Shown here: one piece after another, positions 22,405-32,830 of the stretch
Position numbering within the stretch: position 1 is the first letter of the stretch
Layout: every line of letters begins with the position of its first letter
Assembly: GCA_947650365.1 (NCBI GenBank)
Contig: OX393549.1
Coordinates: forward strand, 21,504,572-21,568,571
Length of the DNA stretch: 64,000 bases
From: Chamaelirium japonicum
Taxonomy: Eukaryota; Streptophyta; Magnoliopsida; Liliales; Melanthiaceae
Direction of reading: 5' to 3'
Program-made: the position numbers and the translations under genes
The notes under the pieces: model-generated
Told to the model about the DNA's origin: nothing
The model's input: the letters and a program-made list of their open reading frames with translations, nothing else
The model's database searches: none

Positions 22405-23640
22405 AGTCAAAGTCCTTAAGGCGCTGAAGCAGCTTGCCTCCTGTAGCCTACACGCGCTGTAACTCTCAGGGTAGAGAAGCCGTCAACTTCCGACGCGTCG
22501 CCAGCTATGCATGCTGCTTCGCATGGTCGGCTCTGGAAGCCTTCTCGATCACTCCACCAGCTTTCGGCACTTCGTCATCTCTTCACGTTGCTTCGCAAGC
22601 TCTGCTCCAGATGTCTTTTCGGTCGCTTGAGCTTTCCCCAAACGGAACTCCAGCTTCTAAAGCGACGCACAAGTAGCAAGTCGAAGTCCTTGAGGCGTCG
22701 AAGCGGCTCGCCTCCCGCAGCTTACACGCACTGCAACTCCAGGGGTAGCTAAGTCGTCAACTTCCGACGCGTCGCTAGCTATACACGCTGCTTTGCATGG
22801 TCCGCTCCGGAAGCATTCTCGATCGCTCCACCAGCTCCCAGCAATTCGTCAGCTCTTCACGCTACTTCGCAAGCCCTGCTCCAGATGTCTTCTCGGTCGC
22901 TCGAGCTTTCCCCAAACGGAACTCCAGCTTCTAAAGCGACGCATGAGTAGTAAGTCGAAGTCCTTAAGGCATCGAAACGGCTTGCCTCCCGTGGCCTACA
23001 CGCGTTGCAACTCCCAGGGTAGAGAAGCCGTCAACTTCCGACGTGTCGCTAGCTATGCACGTTGCTTCGCATGATCCACTCCGGAAGCCTTCTCGATCAC
23101 TCCACCAGCTCCCGGCACTTTGTCAGCTCTTCACGCTGCTTTGGAAGCTCTGCTCCAGACGTCTTCTCGGTCGCTCGAGCTTTCACCAAACGGAACTCCA
23201 GCTTCTAAAACGATGCACGAGTAGCAAGTCGAAGACCTTAAGGCGTCGAAGCGGCTCGCCTCCCGCAGCTTACACATGCTGCAACTCCAGGGGTAGAGAA
23301 GCCGTCAACTCCCAACGCGTCGCAAGCTAGGCACGCTGCTTCACAAGCTCCGCTCCAGACGTATTCTCGGTCGCTCGAGCTTTCCCCAAACGAAACTCTA
23401 GCTTCTAAAGCGACACATGAGTAGTAAGTCAAAGTCCTTAAGGCGCCGAAGCGGCTCGCCTCCCACAGCTTACACACGCTGCAACTCCAGGGGTAAAGAA
23501 GTTGTCAACTTCCGACGCGTCGTCAACTATGCACGATGCTTCGCAAGGTTCGCTCCGGAAGCCTTCTCGATCGCTCCGCTAGCTCCCAGCACTTCGTCAG
23601 CTCTTCTCGCTGTTTTGCAAACCCTGTTTCATAAGTCTTC
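22405..23640. repeat. ~274-bp tandem array, five units, derived from the antisense gene tail
   Basis: AGTCCTTAAGGCG followed by GAAGC begins units near 22408, 22684, 22959, 23232 and 23432. Spacings are ~273-276 and a shorter last one. Each unit carries CTCCAGCTTCTAAAGCGACGCAC, the counterpart of CTCCGACTTCTGAAGCGACGCAC in the single-copy antisense coiled-coil region at ~23665-23690. The array is thus an amplified piece of that reading frame. Open frames inside it are repeat artefacts. Confidence 0.8.
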
Positions 23641-24193
23641 TTAGTCGCTCGAGCATCCTCCAGACGAGACTCCGACTTCTGAAGCGACGCACGAGCGGCC
23701 TCCACCTTCTTCTGCACCTGAACCAAGTCTGCAATAGCGAGCGTATGAAGCCCCACCAATCGATGCTCCTCTTCCTTGGCCATGGCTAAAGCCAAGGAAG
23801 CGTTCGCCAGTAAAGACAGTGACAAGTAATAAACATCGCTTACCCCGAGAAGGTGAGCAGCTGCTCCGCAAATAAGGGGTCATCCGTCTTAAAGTCTGCC
23901 GGGCTCATGCAAAAACTCGGGCCCACCTGAAGGATGGGAACCGCTACCGAAGACAAAAGTAGTGACCCGAATAATGGCGGACGCGTCAACAACAACCACA
24001 TCCTTCGTGACCTCCACAAAGCCAAAAGGACCACTGGATCTGTCATCAAGGCCAAGATCGGCAGGCAGAAGACGACCAAAGCAATCTCCACCTTGTCGAT
24101 GCTCGTGGCCTCATCTTCTTCATAGTCAAACTCCAGAACGGCTATCTCGGTGTCCTTCAAGCCGACATTGCCGCCAAAAAGGTATGATCTCAC
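23523..24193 (-). pseudogene. Antisense coiled-coil gene remnant of the outer element (PMD deleted)
   Basis: On the strand opposite to the element. 24193-23840 gives an acidic and then hydrophobic stretch (EFDYEEDEATSIDKVE, MSPADFKTDDPLFAEQLLTFSG). 23825-23523 gives a coiled-coil (VQKKVEAARASLQKSESRLEDARATKK), closely matching VQKKIESVHTSFRKAESRLERAE of the inner copy at ~9470-9530. Upstream (24200-24400) only the part before the intron is recognisable. The PMD, which should lie next, is absent, and the sequence passes straight to the leader region. Confidence 0.65.
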
Positions 24194-24399
24194 CAGTCAC
24201 CCTACTCCCGTGGTTGACCTCATCAACAATCCAGCAAGCCTTTGGAATGCACTCGGAGGGACGAGTCTTGCAAAGAGACGAAAGGTGCAAGTCCAATCGA
24301 GAGGCAAAGTCAACCCCGAAAGAAAAAAAAAAAAACAACAGACCAAGTACAGAATTCGAGGGAAAATAAGTCAAGTCTAGAAGAAATCCAGTCAAGACC

Positions 24400-26488
24400 C
24401 AGAAAATAAAGGAGATAAGATCCGCAAAAAAAAAAGAGGGGGCCGCAACAAAATAGCCACAGCCCCCATCTCTCCATCCAATCCACGCGGGCGCCGTCCA
24501 TACGATAAAAAGCCCGGAGGGGGGAGGGGAGCCCAGAGCCTGGCCACCGCCCGCCTATGCCGCACCAGTGCCGCTCCGCATGCCCATCGCCTGCGCCTCG
24601 TCCACGTGCCGCCCGCAGCTCGGCCCATGCCGCCTGTGCTGACCACGCATGCCCGTCCACTTTCAGCACGCACCTGCCCGCACTGGCGTTGGCCCTTGTC
24701 CACGCACCGCCACTGCTGCTGCTATTGTGCCACGCAAACGAAAAAAAAAGAGGAAAGAAAACAAAAAAGGAAAGAAAAAAAAGAAGGGAAAGAAAGTATG
24801 AAAAAAAAGAGGAAAAGGAAACAAAGAGAGAAAAAAAGGAAGGAAGGGCCACAACCCCAAAAGGAGACACAGCCCCCCTTCTTTCCTTTAAAAGGCCTGC
24901 AACCCCCCATGAAGGGGGAGGATGGAGCCCGAGCCCGCCACCGCAGCCCACACCGGGCTTCGACCGCCAGAACTCCGGTCGGCCACCGCGTCGCCCTGCG
25001 CTACACCCGCGCCAGCCACCCGCAACTGCCCCGTCAGCCTGCGTTGCGCCCGCACCGGCCACCGCATCGGCTTGCGCTGCACCTGCGCCGGCCACCCGCA
25101 GCCGCTCCGTTGGCCTGCACTACGCCCGCACCGGCCACCCGCAGCCACCGTCGGCCTGTGCTCCACTGCAGCCGCCTGCCGCCCGTACGCCGTCGCCACC
25201 GCTGCCGCCTGTACCCTGGCCTCCGCGCCGCAACCCATGCGCCGCACGCCATCGCCACACCCCGCATCGCCCGGCCACCGCCCGCCACTACTGCTGCTGC
25301 TACCTCCGCAAGCCATCACCGCCCGCACCCGCGCAGCTCGCGCCCGATCGGAGCTCGCCCAACTCGGCCCCGACGCTGCCTGCGTCGCGCGCCTCGATGC
25401 CGCCTGTGCCGCGCACCCCGACTCCGCTTGCACCGTGGCCTTTGTGCCCAGTTGCCGACCGCCGCCGCGACACCCTGGCCTCTGCGCGCACCGCAGCCAG
25501 CCACCACCGTTGCTACTGTGCTCCGCGCACACAGAGGAGAAGAGACAGAAATAGAGAAGAAAAAAAAAAGAAAGAAAGAAAAGAATGAGAAAAAAAAAGA
25601 AAAGAAAAAAAAACAAACAAACAGAAAAAAAGAAAAAGAAAAGAAAGAAAACAAAAAAGAAGAGAAAAAAAAGGAGCCTCACCTCGCTTGCGACGGCTCC
25701 GCCTCCTCCTCGTCATGCCAAGCTGTCGTCACCGTCTTTGGCCGTGAAGACTCACCCCTACCATCATGTTCTCGCACCAAGGAGATGACAAGCCATCCGT
25801 CGAGGCGCGCCACCATCGCCAACACTCCGCCGAGGTGCATCGCCTTCATCTTCGCGCCTTCGTCACCCCTGCGCCACCATGGGACTCCGCCGAGACATGT
25901 TGCCTTTGTCTTCATGCTCCCGTCTCTCTTGAGTCGCCTTCGGACGTCGTGTAACCGTTGCCGTCGACAGTCGCGCCATCTTCAAAGCAAGAGGAAGTCT
26001 GCAACGAGAAAAATGATCAAAACCCTAGCAAGGGCCATCGCACTCCCGCACCGAAGAAGGGGTGACTGTCCTCCACCGTACGCCGTGGCCATCCTCGTGT
26101 TCCTGTCCTTCCCAAGCCGCCTTTAGGCTTCGTGCAATGGTCTCCAAGCATCAAAGAAGCCTTCGTCTCCAAGTCGATGGAAGCTTTCGTCTCCAGAGTT
26201 CTTCATCTCTCGCAAGAGCCGCCACCGCCGACGAAAGAGGCAACAAGTAAGAAGACAGAGCAAGTTGCGTGCAACCCTAAGCATCAGCCCATTCCGCCGA
26301 TAGTCTACAAGCATGAAAGAAGCCTTCGTCTCCAACCCGATTGAAGCCTTCGTCTCCAAAGTTCTTCAACTCGCGCACCATCGCCACAGCCGCCGACGAA
26401 AGAGGTGACACTAAGAAGAAGGAGCAAGTCGCATGCAACCCCAGGCAGCCTCTTTCGACGGCGGTCTCCAAGCTCCTGCCCTCCGCAA
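24400..26488 (-). other. Leader region of the outer antisense gene, low complexity, no gene
   Basis: Counterpart of 5151-6500 in reverse. It has A/G tracts (24735-24860, 25550-25675), a GC-rich core of Pro/Arg-rich spurious frames (24560-25540), and a two- to threefold repeat of a GAAGCCTTCGTCTCCA block around 26135-26450 next to GACGAAAGAGG. The long open frames here (up to ~500 codons) come from purine/pyrimidine bias. Confidence 0.55.
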
Positions 26489-28940
26489 GACCCGACACAA
26501 ACTCATACCCGGACCCGACTCGCATGCACCGACTCGGAGGCAAACCCGACACAAACCGGACCCGACCCGCGTCCAAACAAGAGGCCGGGTGGGTCTCTCC
26601 TCAAGTGGGGCCCACCCGGCCCCCTTCTAGAAATCTGAACCCCTTAAGGGGTGGCCGGCCATGAAAAGAAAGAAACGAGAAGAAGAAAAGAAAGAAAAGA
26701 AAGGAAAGAAAATAAGATAAAGGAAACAAGCACCGCCATGCGCGGGGGGAGGTTGCGTATGACGTCTGCATAAGCATAGATCTACGTCGATCCCTCGATT
26801 CGACGGACAAAGAAACGAAGTCGAGTCGCCATCGACTTTATGTGCAAGATTCAAATAAATTCAAAAGAGATTGGGCCATAACTACTCCGCCAGAAAAGGA
26901 AAGCAAATAAAGGTTTATTTCCCCCATTAATTGAAGAATAAATCTTGGGTAGTTATGGGGGAGATATTAAAGGGAATTCAAATAAATCTTCCCATATCTC
27001 TCCCCTATCCCCTTCACCTATAAATAGAGGGGGAGGGGGAAGGCTCAAAAGGTCGGATGACAAGAAGCGAAGAAGCTCTGCAAAGGAGGAGACGCACCCT
27101 TCATCGACCCAAAGCTTCATGAGGCCCGAGCAAGCCTATCCCTTTGGGGTCGGCTTAGTCCATTGAAAGTCCTCATCAACGTGAAGACCCTTGCACAAGA
27201 AGATCATCCCTTCGACTCCGTGCAAGAAGAAGAAAGCTCGGAGAAGAAGAAACCTTCAACTCCGAAGACGCCAGAAGCAAAGGCCAGAGAAGAAGATCGG
27301 AGCGGCATCACCCGTCGTCTCCAATAACCCTTCAACTCCGAAGATGCCAGAAGCAAAGGCCGGAGAAGAAGATCAGAGCGGCATCACCTCGTCGTCTCCA
27401 ACAAACCTTCGATTCCGATCAAGCCCAATAGCCCGGATAAGAAGATTGAAGCGACATGACCCCATCGTCTCCAACAAGCATCCGCTCCATTCACGAAGAA
27501 GAAAGCTTGGAGAAGGATACCCGAAACGACGCTATACCCGTTATCTTCAACAAAGCCTTCAACTCCGATTACGCCAAATACGCCCAGAGAAGAAGCCGAC
27601 GCCACAACCATCACCAGGTCGAAGGGGTCAGAGCTGGAGCTGAAGACAAGGTGAAGGAGCTCTGCAGAAGAGGAGAAGCACTCTTCATCGACCCAAGGCT
27701 TCACGAGGTACAGGCAAGCCTATCCCTTCGGGATCGGCTTAGTCTTTGAAAGCGCTTATCAAAGTGGAGACCCTTGTATAAGAAGATCAAGCCTTCGACT
27801 CCGTGCACGAAGAAAAAAGCTCGGAGAAAAAGAACCCTTCGACTCTGAAGATGCCAAAAGCAAAGGCCGGAGAAGAAGATCGAAGCGGCACTACCCCGTC
27901 AACTGCAACAAGCCTTCAACTCCGATCAAGCCCAAAAGCCCGGAGAAGAAGATCGAAGCGTCATCACCCCATCGCCTTCGACAAACGTCTGCTCCATCCA
28001 CAAAGAAGAAAGCTTGGAGAGGAACACCCGAGGCGTCGCTACACCCGTCGTCTTCAAAGCAAAGCCGACGCTACAACCGTCGCACGGAGATCGGTGCTAC
28101 CCCCATCGTCTTCAAAAGGAACCTTTGACCCCGAGCACGCCAAAGAAGCCCGGAGAAGAGAAGCAAAGTCAACGCTACCCCTATCGTCTTCAAAGCAAAA
28201 CCTTCGACTCCGATTACGCCAAAGAATCCTAGAGAAGAAGAGAAGTCTAACCAACGCTCTAACCGTCAAGGAAGCCAGAAGCCTTGAAGAAGTAGCCACC
28301 GCCATTCAAGAAGAAAATCGAGTTAACGCCAAAGCAAAAGCAACACAAGAAGCCAAAGCAAAAGCCCCGATAATGCCCGTGCCAAAGCAACGCAAGTGCC
28401 AAAGCCAAGCAACTACGCCGGTCATAAGCAAAGTAGCGCACGTTCTAGCCGATACGATACGAAGTCCGGAAGAACTAAAGCACCGCAAGCCTCTACCCGT
28501 CTATGTTCAAGCGCAAGCACCAAAGCAAAGCAAAAGCCAGAGCCACGCCAAAGCAAAGCCAAAGCCAAAGCCAAAGCCGACGACAAAAGTACGATCGATG
28601 CCGCGAACCGATGATCAAGGACGCCAAGGTCTAGCAAGGATCGAGGAAGACACGAAGACTGAGGAACTACGCCGAAAACCTCTAGTCAAGAAAGCGCGAA
28701 GCACGTAAGGGACAAAAGCAACGACATATACTCTTAGCCTCTCAAAGAACCCTCACCCTGTAAAGACTTTTGTCATGGGCAACCCCTTCAGAGCTCTCGC
28801 ACGAATACCACGTGGATACGTGGATCAAAGGGACCCTCCAGAAGATCGCTCACCGGCCACCCCCGAGTTTCCAGGTCTCGGCATCTGTAATTTTCGTGTG
28901 TTTGCAATACAGACGACCTGGATCTTTTTCTGCGCATACA
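26489..28940 (+). repeat. 3' LTR of the outer element, truncated at its start
   Basis: Reverse counterpart of 2200-5010. It begins inside the 54-bp repeat (CCCGACTCGCATGCACC). The TGTAGGCACACAAATTG start, the polypurine tract and the antisense promoter are deleted; the join is next to CCTCCGCAAG. TATA box at 27019-27026. The end is ...TTTTTCTGCGCATACA. Confidence 0.8.
27019..27026 (+). promoter_or_regulatory. TATA box in the outer 3' LTR
   Basis: TATAAATA followed by GAGGGGGAGGGGG, identical in context to the boxes in the other two LTRs. Confidence 0.6.
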
Positions 28941-30669
28941 GAGGCATTATTGGTATAGAGTGAATATTTTATCGAAAATGTTGGATCAAGGATTTTATAG
29001 AGAAAATATTTATTATAGAAAGAGAGTCTACTACTAGAGAGAATTTTGGAGTGTGAATTTTAGAGTAAATATATGTTGTATAGTCAATATCTTCGATCCA
29101 AAATAGAGAGATAATATATGTTGTATTGTAAATATACCAGACATGTAGAACCACAATACCCTTTCATGGCATATATGCCAGCTACATTTCTTGTAGATTC
29201 TCATACTTCTTTATTTGAAAACCATAGTTAATCAAAATCCATTAGCTATGTCTTTTTTTGTTGGGAATCAAAAATTTTGGATGCGGAGCAACAAGTAAAA
29301 TATGAGTTTGCTCGTCTAGACGATATCGCTTATGAGGCGGATGTGTCCATTGCAATGCTCCTCCACAAACATCTTAGACGCCCTTTCCACCGTCTTTCGC
29401 CATGTCTGCAAAACAATCACAAAGGCAAGGGGGAAGAGAGATCAAATTTTAAAAAACAATTAAATAAGTAATCAAATTTAAGGAATTGATTTCAAAATTT
29501 TGCTAAATTAAATTTGGCTAAAATACACTTAACCCCCATGAAGTTTAGACCAAAATCACCCCCTTAAGTTTTTTTGTTTTTTGTTCCAAATCGGTCTCTA
29601 TAGTTTTAAATGTTAGCACAATACCCCATTTGTAAATTACTAAATTTACTTTTTTGATAATTTATATCTAATCAAAACTGAATTGAGGGGGCAAAATGTA
29701 GTTTCCTAGCTATATAGGAGGGTTAAGTGACTTGGGGCTATATTTCAGCGGGTTAAGGTTTAGCCCAAAAGTCGGTCACCACCAGCGATCGTTGTAGGAG
29801 CTCTCGGAGGTCGTTGCCACCATTCTCACTAGAGCTCGTGCTATCATCTTCTCCTCCTCATGCTCCCGGCCTTTTTCTATCTCTTACTCCACTTTTCTTC
29901 CTCCTCCTTCCTTTCCGCCGAAACCCTATTCCGTTTTAGTGGATACCGCCGATATTGTGGGTAGTGGGTAGCCACCAACATGGTGTGAAATTGTTTGGTG
30001 ATTACCTGCCAACATTGTTAGTGGAAGTGTCGATTGGTAATCACCGACACAATTCCAGGGTGGGTGGATTATGTTTTTCAATGAGAATATAGAGGAGATA
30101 GAAGTAAGAAGAAGTAATGGATATTTTTTTATTTTTAAGTTGGGAGCACTTAGCTTTGTGGGTGCAAATAGCATCACCTTTAGTCTAACAAAAATAATTT
30201 TTACCTAAACTAGGACTATAATAAGAAAAATACTATTTGTTTCCAAATCTTTTATTTATTTGAATCTTTCACATAGAATGATGCGTTGTAATCATAGACG
30301 TCCATTTCTTCCAACCCATCCAGTGAATTGCACTCAACCCATACGGACATAGAAAGGGACGCCCTGATTGAATACCACGTGTCATTCGTCACGAGATTCG
30401 ACAAAAGCTTTCGGTATGAATATCATTTCTCATATAATAATATCAACAACGTGACATGGATGTGGTTTTCTAGAACAAAACTTGGCCGGTGCGGCCCGGG
30501 CTACGTCCAATGAAACCCACCGGCCCATATCAAGTCCAATAAATGCTGCAATGGGAACACAGCAACCGTTGGATTATATGATCTGGACCGTTGGATTTCG
30601 TTTTGGTATAGTCCGTCCCGAACCCAAATGCATTATGGACCCAATCTGTATCGGGCCATTTCGAATCGG
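28941..30669. other. Intergenic AT-rich stretch, no gene seen
   Basis: No conserved coding frame. 29516-29760 has MITE-like composition (GGCTAAAATACACTTAACCCCC near its left end, TTAAGTGACTTGGGG and GGTTTAGCCC near its right), but the ends are not clear inverted repeats. Confidence 0.5.
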
Positions 30670-30846
30670 ACGGTCATGTGGTGGTTAGATGTAGGGGGAC
30701 TTCTCATCCTAGCCATCCACTGCTCGAGAGAGTAGTGGGACTTCTCATCCTAGCCATCCACTGCTCGAGAGAGTAGTGGGACGGTCATGTGGTGGTTAGA
30801 TGTAGGGGGACTTCTCATCCTAGCCATCCACTGCTCGAGAGAGTAT
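30670..30846. repeat. Nested tandem duplication (111-bp and 41-bp units)
   Basis: ACGGTCATGTGGTGG...CTCGAGAGAGTAGTGGG (70 bp) is followed by a second copy of its last 41 bp, and then at 30781 the whole unit starts again. It lies downstream of the exon at 30870-31247. Confidence 0.85.
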
Positions 30847-30869
30847 AAAGAGATGCAACTCGCTCTCAC

Positions 30870-31247
30870 CTTTTCGAACGCGGCGAGTAGAAACCGGATC
30901 CCAGCAGCCTCATCCGGCCGGAGCTCCGGCGGACGCCCGATCCCGATGCTCCGAAGCAACGAAGCGGACCGGCGAGAAGAGGCCGGGATGAGCGACTTCC
31001 ACTCCACCACACTCCCGCTTCTCCTCCTCCTCGAGACCGAGCTCTCAGCGGAGGCGGAAGTGAGGGCCACATCCCTCGCGGCGAGGCCGGAAACCACCCT
31101 CCTCGACCTCTTCCGGCGCACGGGCGCCCGTAGCAGCTGGGCCGAGCGGGGCGTTCGGACCGGGTCCGACTCAAGCTCGGCGAACTTGCGGAGGAGCTGG
31201 TCGGAGGAGGCCTTGGTCACGTGCTGCACCGTGGAGGAGGAATCCAT
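30870..31247 (-). CDS. First exon of an unidentified small basic plant protein (126 codons)
   Basis: The ATG at 31247 is followed by MDSSSTVQHVTKASSDQLLRKFAELE, a Ser/Arg-rich middle (RRKRSRRV) and SLIPASSRRSASLLRSIGIG near the end. After codon 126 (FEK) comes a consensus donor, AAAAG|GTGAGAGC, so the 39 further open codons to 30750 are probably intron. A matching downstream exon was not found on the left, where the sequence is duplicated, so the gene may be truncated. The family was not recognised with certainty. A (CT)n tract in the putative 5' UTR and MSA-type elements upstream look like a real promoter. Confidence 0.5.

Positions 31248-31248
<1 letters not shown>

Positions 31249-31300
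<52 letters not shown>
31249..31300. repeat. (AG)26 microsatellite in the 5' UTR of the minus-strand gene
   Basis: An uninterrupted AG run ending two bases before the ATG complement; read as (CT)n in the gene's own sense. Confidence 0.9.
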
Positions 31301-31304
<4 letters not shown>

Positions 31305-31334
31305 TGGAAATATGAAGGCGAGTTCAGGATGAGG

Positions 31335-31345
31335 TGACCGTTGGA
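31335..31345 (-). promoter_or_regulatory. MSA element (mitosis-specific activator) match
   Basis: TCCAACGGTCA on the minus strand fits YCYAACGGYYA, the site of three-repeat MYB proteins in G2/M genes. It is ~90 bp upstream of the ATG at 31247. A 10/11 match, GCCAACGGCTA, lies at 31377-31387. Confidence 0.5.
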
Positions 31346-31376
31346 GAGTGTCGGTGAGTTAGGGATTTGGGGAATA

Positions 31377-31387
31377 TAGCCGTTGGC
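31377..31387 (-). promoter_or_regulatory. Second MSA-like element
   Basis: GCCAACGGCTA, one mismatch to YCYAACGGYYA, same orientation and 42 bp from the perfect one. Confidence 0.35.
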
Positions 31388-31664
31388 GGTGGAGCGGTAA
31401 GTGCTCCACGTTCCCATATACTTCACACGTGTCGCATAGTTTGTCCGGCCTAGTCGCAGGTGATGGTATAATATGTTGTTTTAACCTGGACCGGTCAGGC
31501 GGTCAGAGGACAGGCCGGTGCTCCGGCTCAAAGGGGTCCGGAAATGGGGGGGGTTCGGTCGGCCCCGTTGGTTGGCCCGTCGCTCATCACAGCCGCATGC
31601 AGTCAACTGGAGTAGGATTTATGGCTGTGATGCACGCGGGCCCATGAACTGATGGATTGGAGGA

Positions 31665-32215
31665 GGTCTGAACTCTTTATTAATGGGGGGAGTTGGTGAG
31701 CGGTCCCGGCAATAGGATCCGATTTAGCTAAAGAAAAAAAAAACACTATGGACAAAAACACCTCCCATAACATTTTATAATTTTAATTTAAGGCCATCGT
31801 TTTGATTGAGCCTAATCGAACCTCTCGCCTTCATTGATCACCGCCGCCGAATCTAGACCTAGAAATCTTAAACCTAACCCTAAACCTAAGATTTATAGAC
31901 CATGGGATGAACCATAGACCGAGGAATCCTAAACCTAATCCTAAACCGAACCCCTTCGGCCCCGTTCCCTTCTCATCTACGTTGCTCGCTGCCGCCCCAA
32001 CGGTGGCAACTTGATGTCGCATCCACTGCCACCGCTGCTGCTCTCGCCCGCCTTTACCACCATTGATCGCACTCGAGAGAGATGGGAGAAGGAGAGCTGG
32101 TGAGGATATTTTCATGTTTCTAAAGAAAAATTAAGAGACTTTAGGCAAAAGGGATCTTACATGGATCCTGTTCACCGAAACGATATGTTGTCGGGGACTG
32201 CTCACACCTTAACCC
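31665..32215. repeat. Dispersed non-coding repeat, copy A
   Basis: A block with ATTAATGGGGGGAGTTGGTGA, telomere-like CCTAACCCTAAACCTAAGAT, ATAGACCATGGGATGAAC, a Cys/Gly-type GC core, CTCGAGAGAGATGGGAGAAGG and GACTTTAGGCAAAAGGGATC. The same order is found at 32216-32830 and 54420-54990. No coding frame; ends not defined. Confidence 0.6.
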
Positions 32216-32830
32216 ATTTATTAATGGGGGAGTTGGTGAAAACTTAAGGAGATGCTTTTAAGCAGAAGAAATTTGAAAAATTTCCCTCCACAACATTTTA
32301 AGTTTTCTTTGGTCTGACACTGAACCAATGACCACCGCCACCGCTGGAGCTGCTCGCCGCCACCGAACGGTGACTCTATCGCTCGTCGCCGCCGAACTGA
32401 ACCTAACCCTAGCCACCGAATGCTGTCGCCGCTTGCCACCGCCGCCACCGAACCAAACCTAACCCAAACCCTACCCCTGAGATCTACATGCCATGAGATG
32501 AACTGTAGACTTGAGATCTCGCTGAATCGCCATCGAACGCCGCCGGAGTTGCTCGCCGACGCCCTTGCTACCTCTGCTGCAGTCATTGCTAGGGTCGGAG
32601 CTACTCGTTGACACCTCTGCTGCAGCTGATCCCTCATCACATCTGCTACAGCCGCCGCCGCGGTCGCCGCCGGAGATGCTTGGGAGAGGGGAGAGAAGAA
32701 ACAGGGGTAGTTTTGGATTTATCATTAAATATAGGGACTTTAGGCTAAATGAAACTATTTGATGTCCTGTTCAAGCGATGTATTTGTTGTCAAGGACCTC
32801 TCGCACATTACCCCTTTATTAATTTCATAA
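32216..32830. repeat. Dispersed non-coding repeat, copy B
   Basis: Directly follows copy A and shares ATTAATGGGGGAGTTGGTGA, the CCTAACCC motifs, AGATCTACATGCCATGAGATGAAC, GGGACTTTAGGC and the closing CCTGTTC...GTTGTCAAGGACC block. Confidence 0.55.

Larger units (their letters stand above)
20386..28940 (+). mobile_element. Outer Tat-type element, right part: deletion derivative with antisense tail and 3' LTR
   Basis: The first ~60 bp continue the RT entry block cut at 2199 (HLSVKHRASAIKQGQ). At ~20446-20456 the sequence jumps back to the gag C-terminal block (VNDPLFCKYNRMVSHPIEKC). Then follow the gag-protease spacer without the protease domain, a second spacer, a direct jump to the region beyond integrase (~22150), the antisense coiled-coil gene on the minus strand with a tandem expansion, its leader, and an LTR ending GCATACA at 28940. 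RT, RNase H, integrase, protease and PMD are all missing. Confidence 0.8.

Noticed and set aside
22434..23644. CRISPR-like appearance of regularly spaced repeats
   Set aside because: The units are head-to-tail ~274-bp tandem copies without unique spacers, in a plant retrotransposon.
24557..26126. 343- and 506-codon Pro/Arg/Lys-rich frames
   Set aside because: Same leader region in the outer element; purine tracts and GC bias keep frames open.
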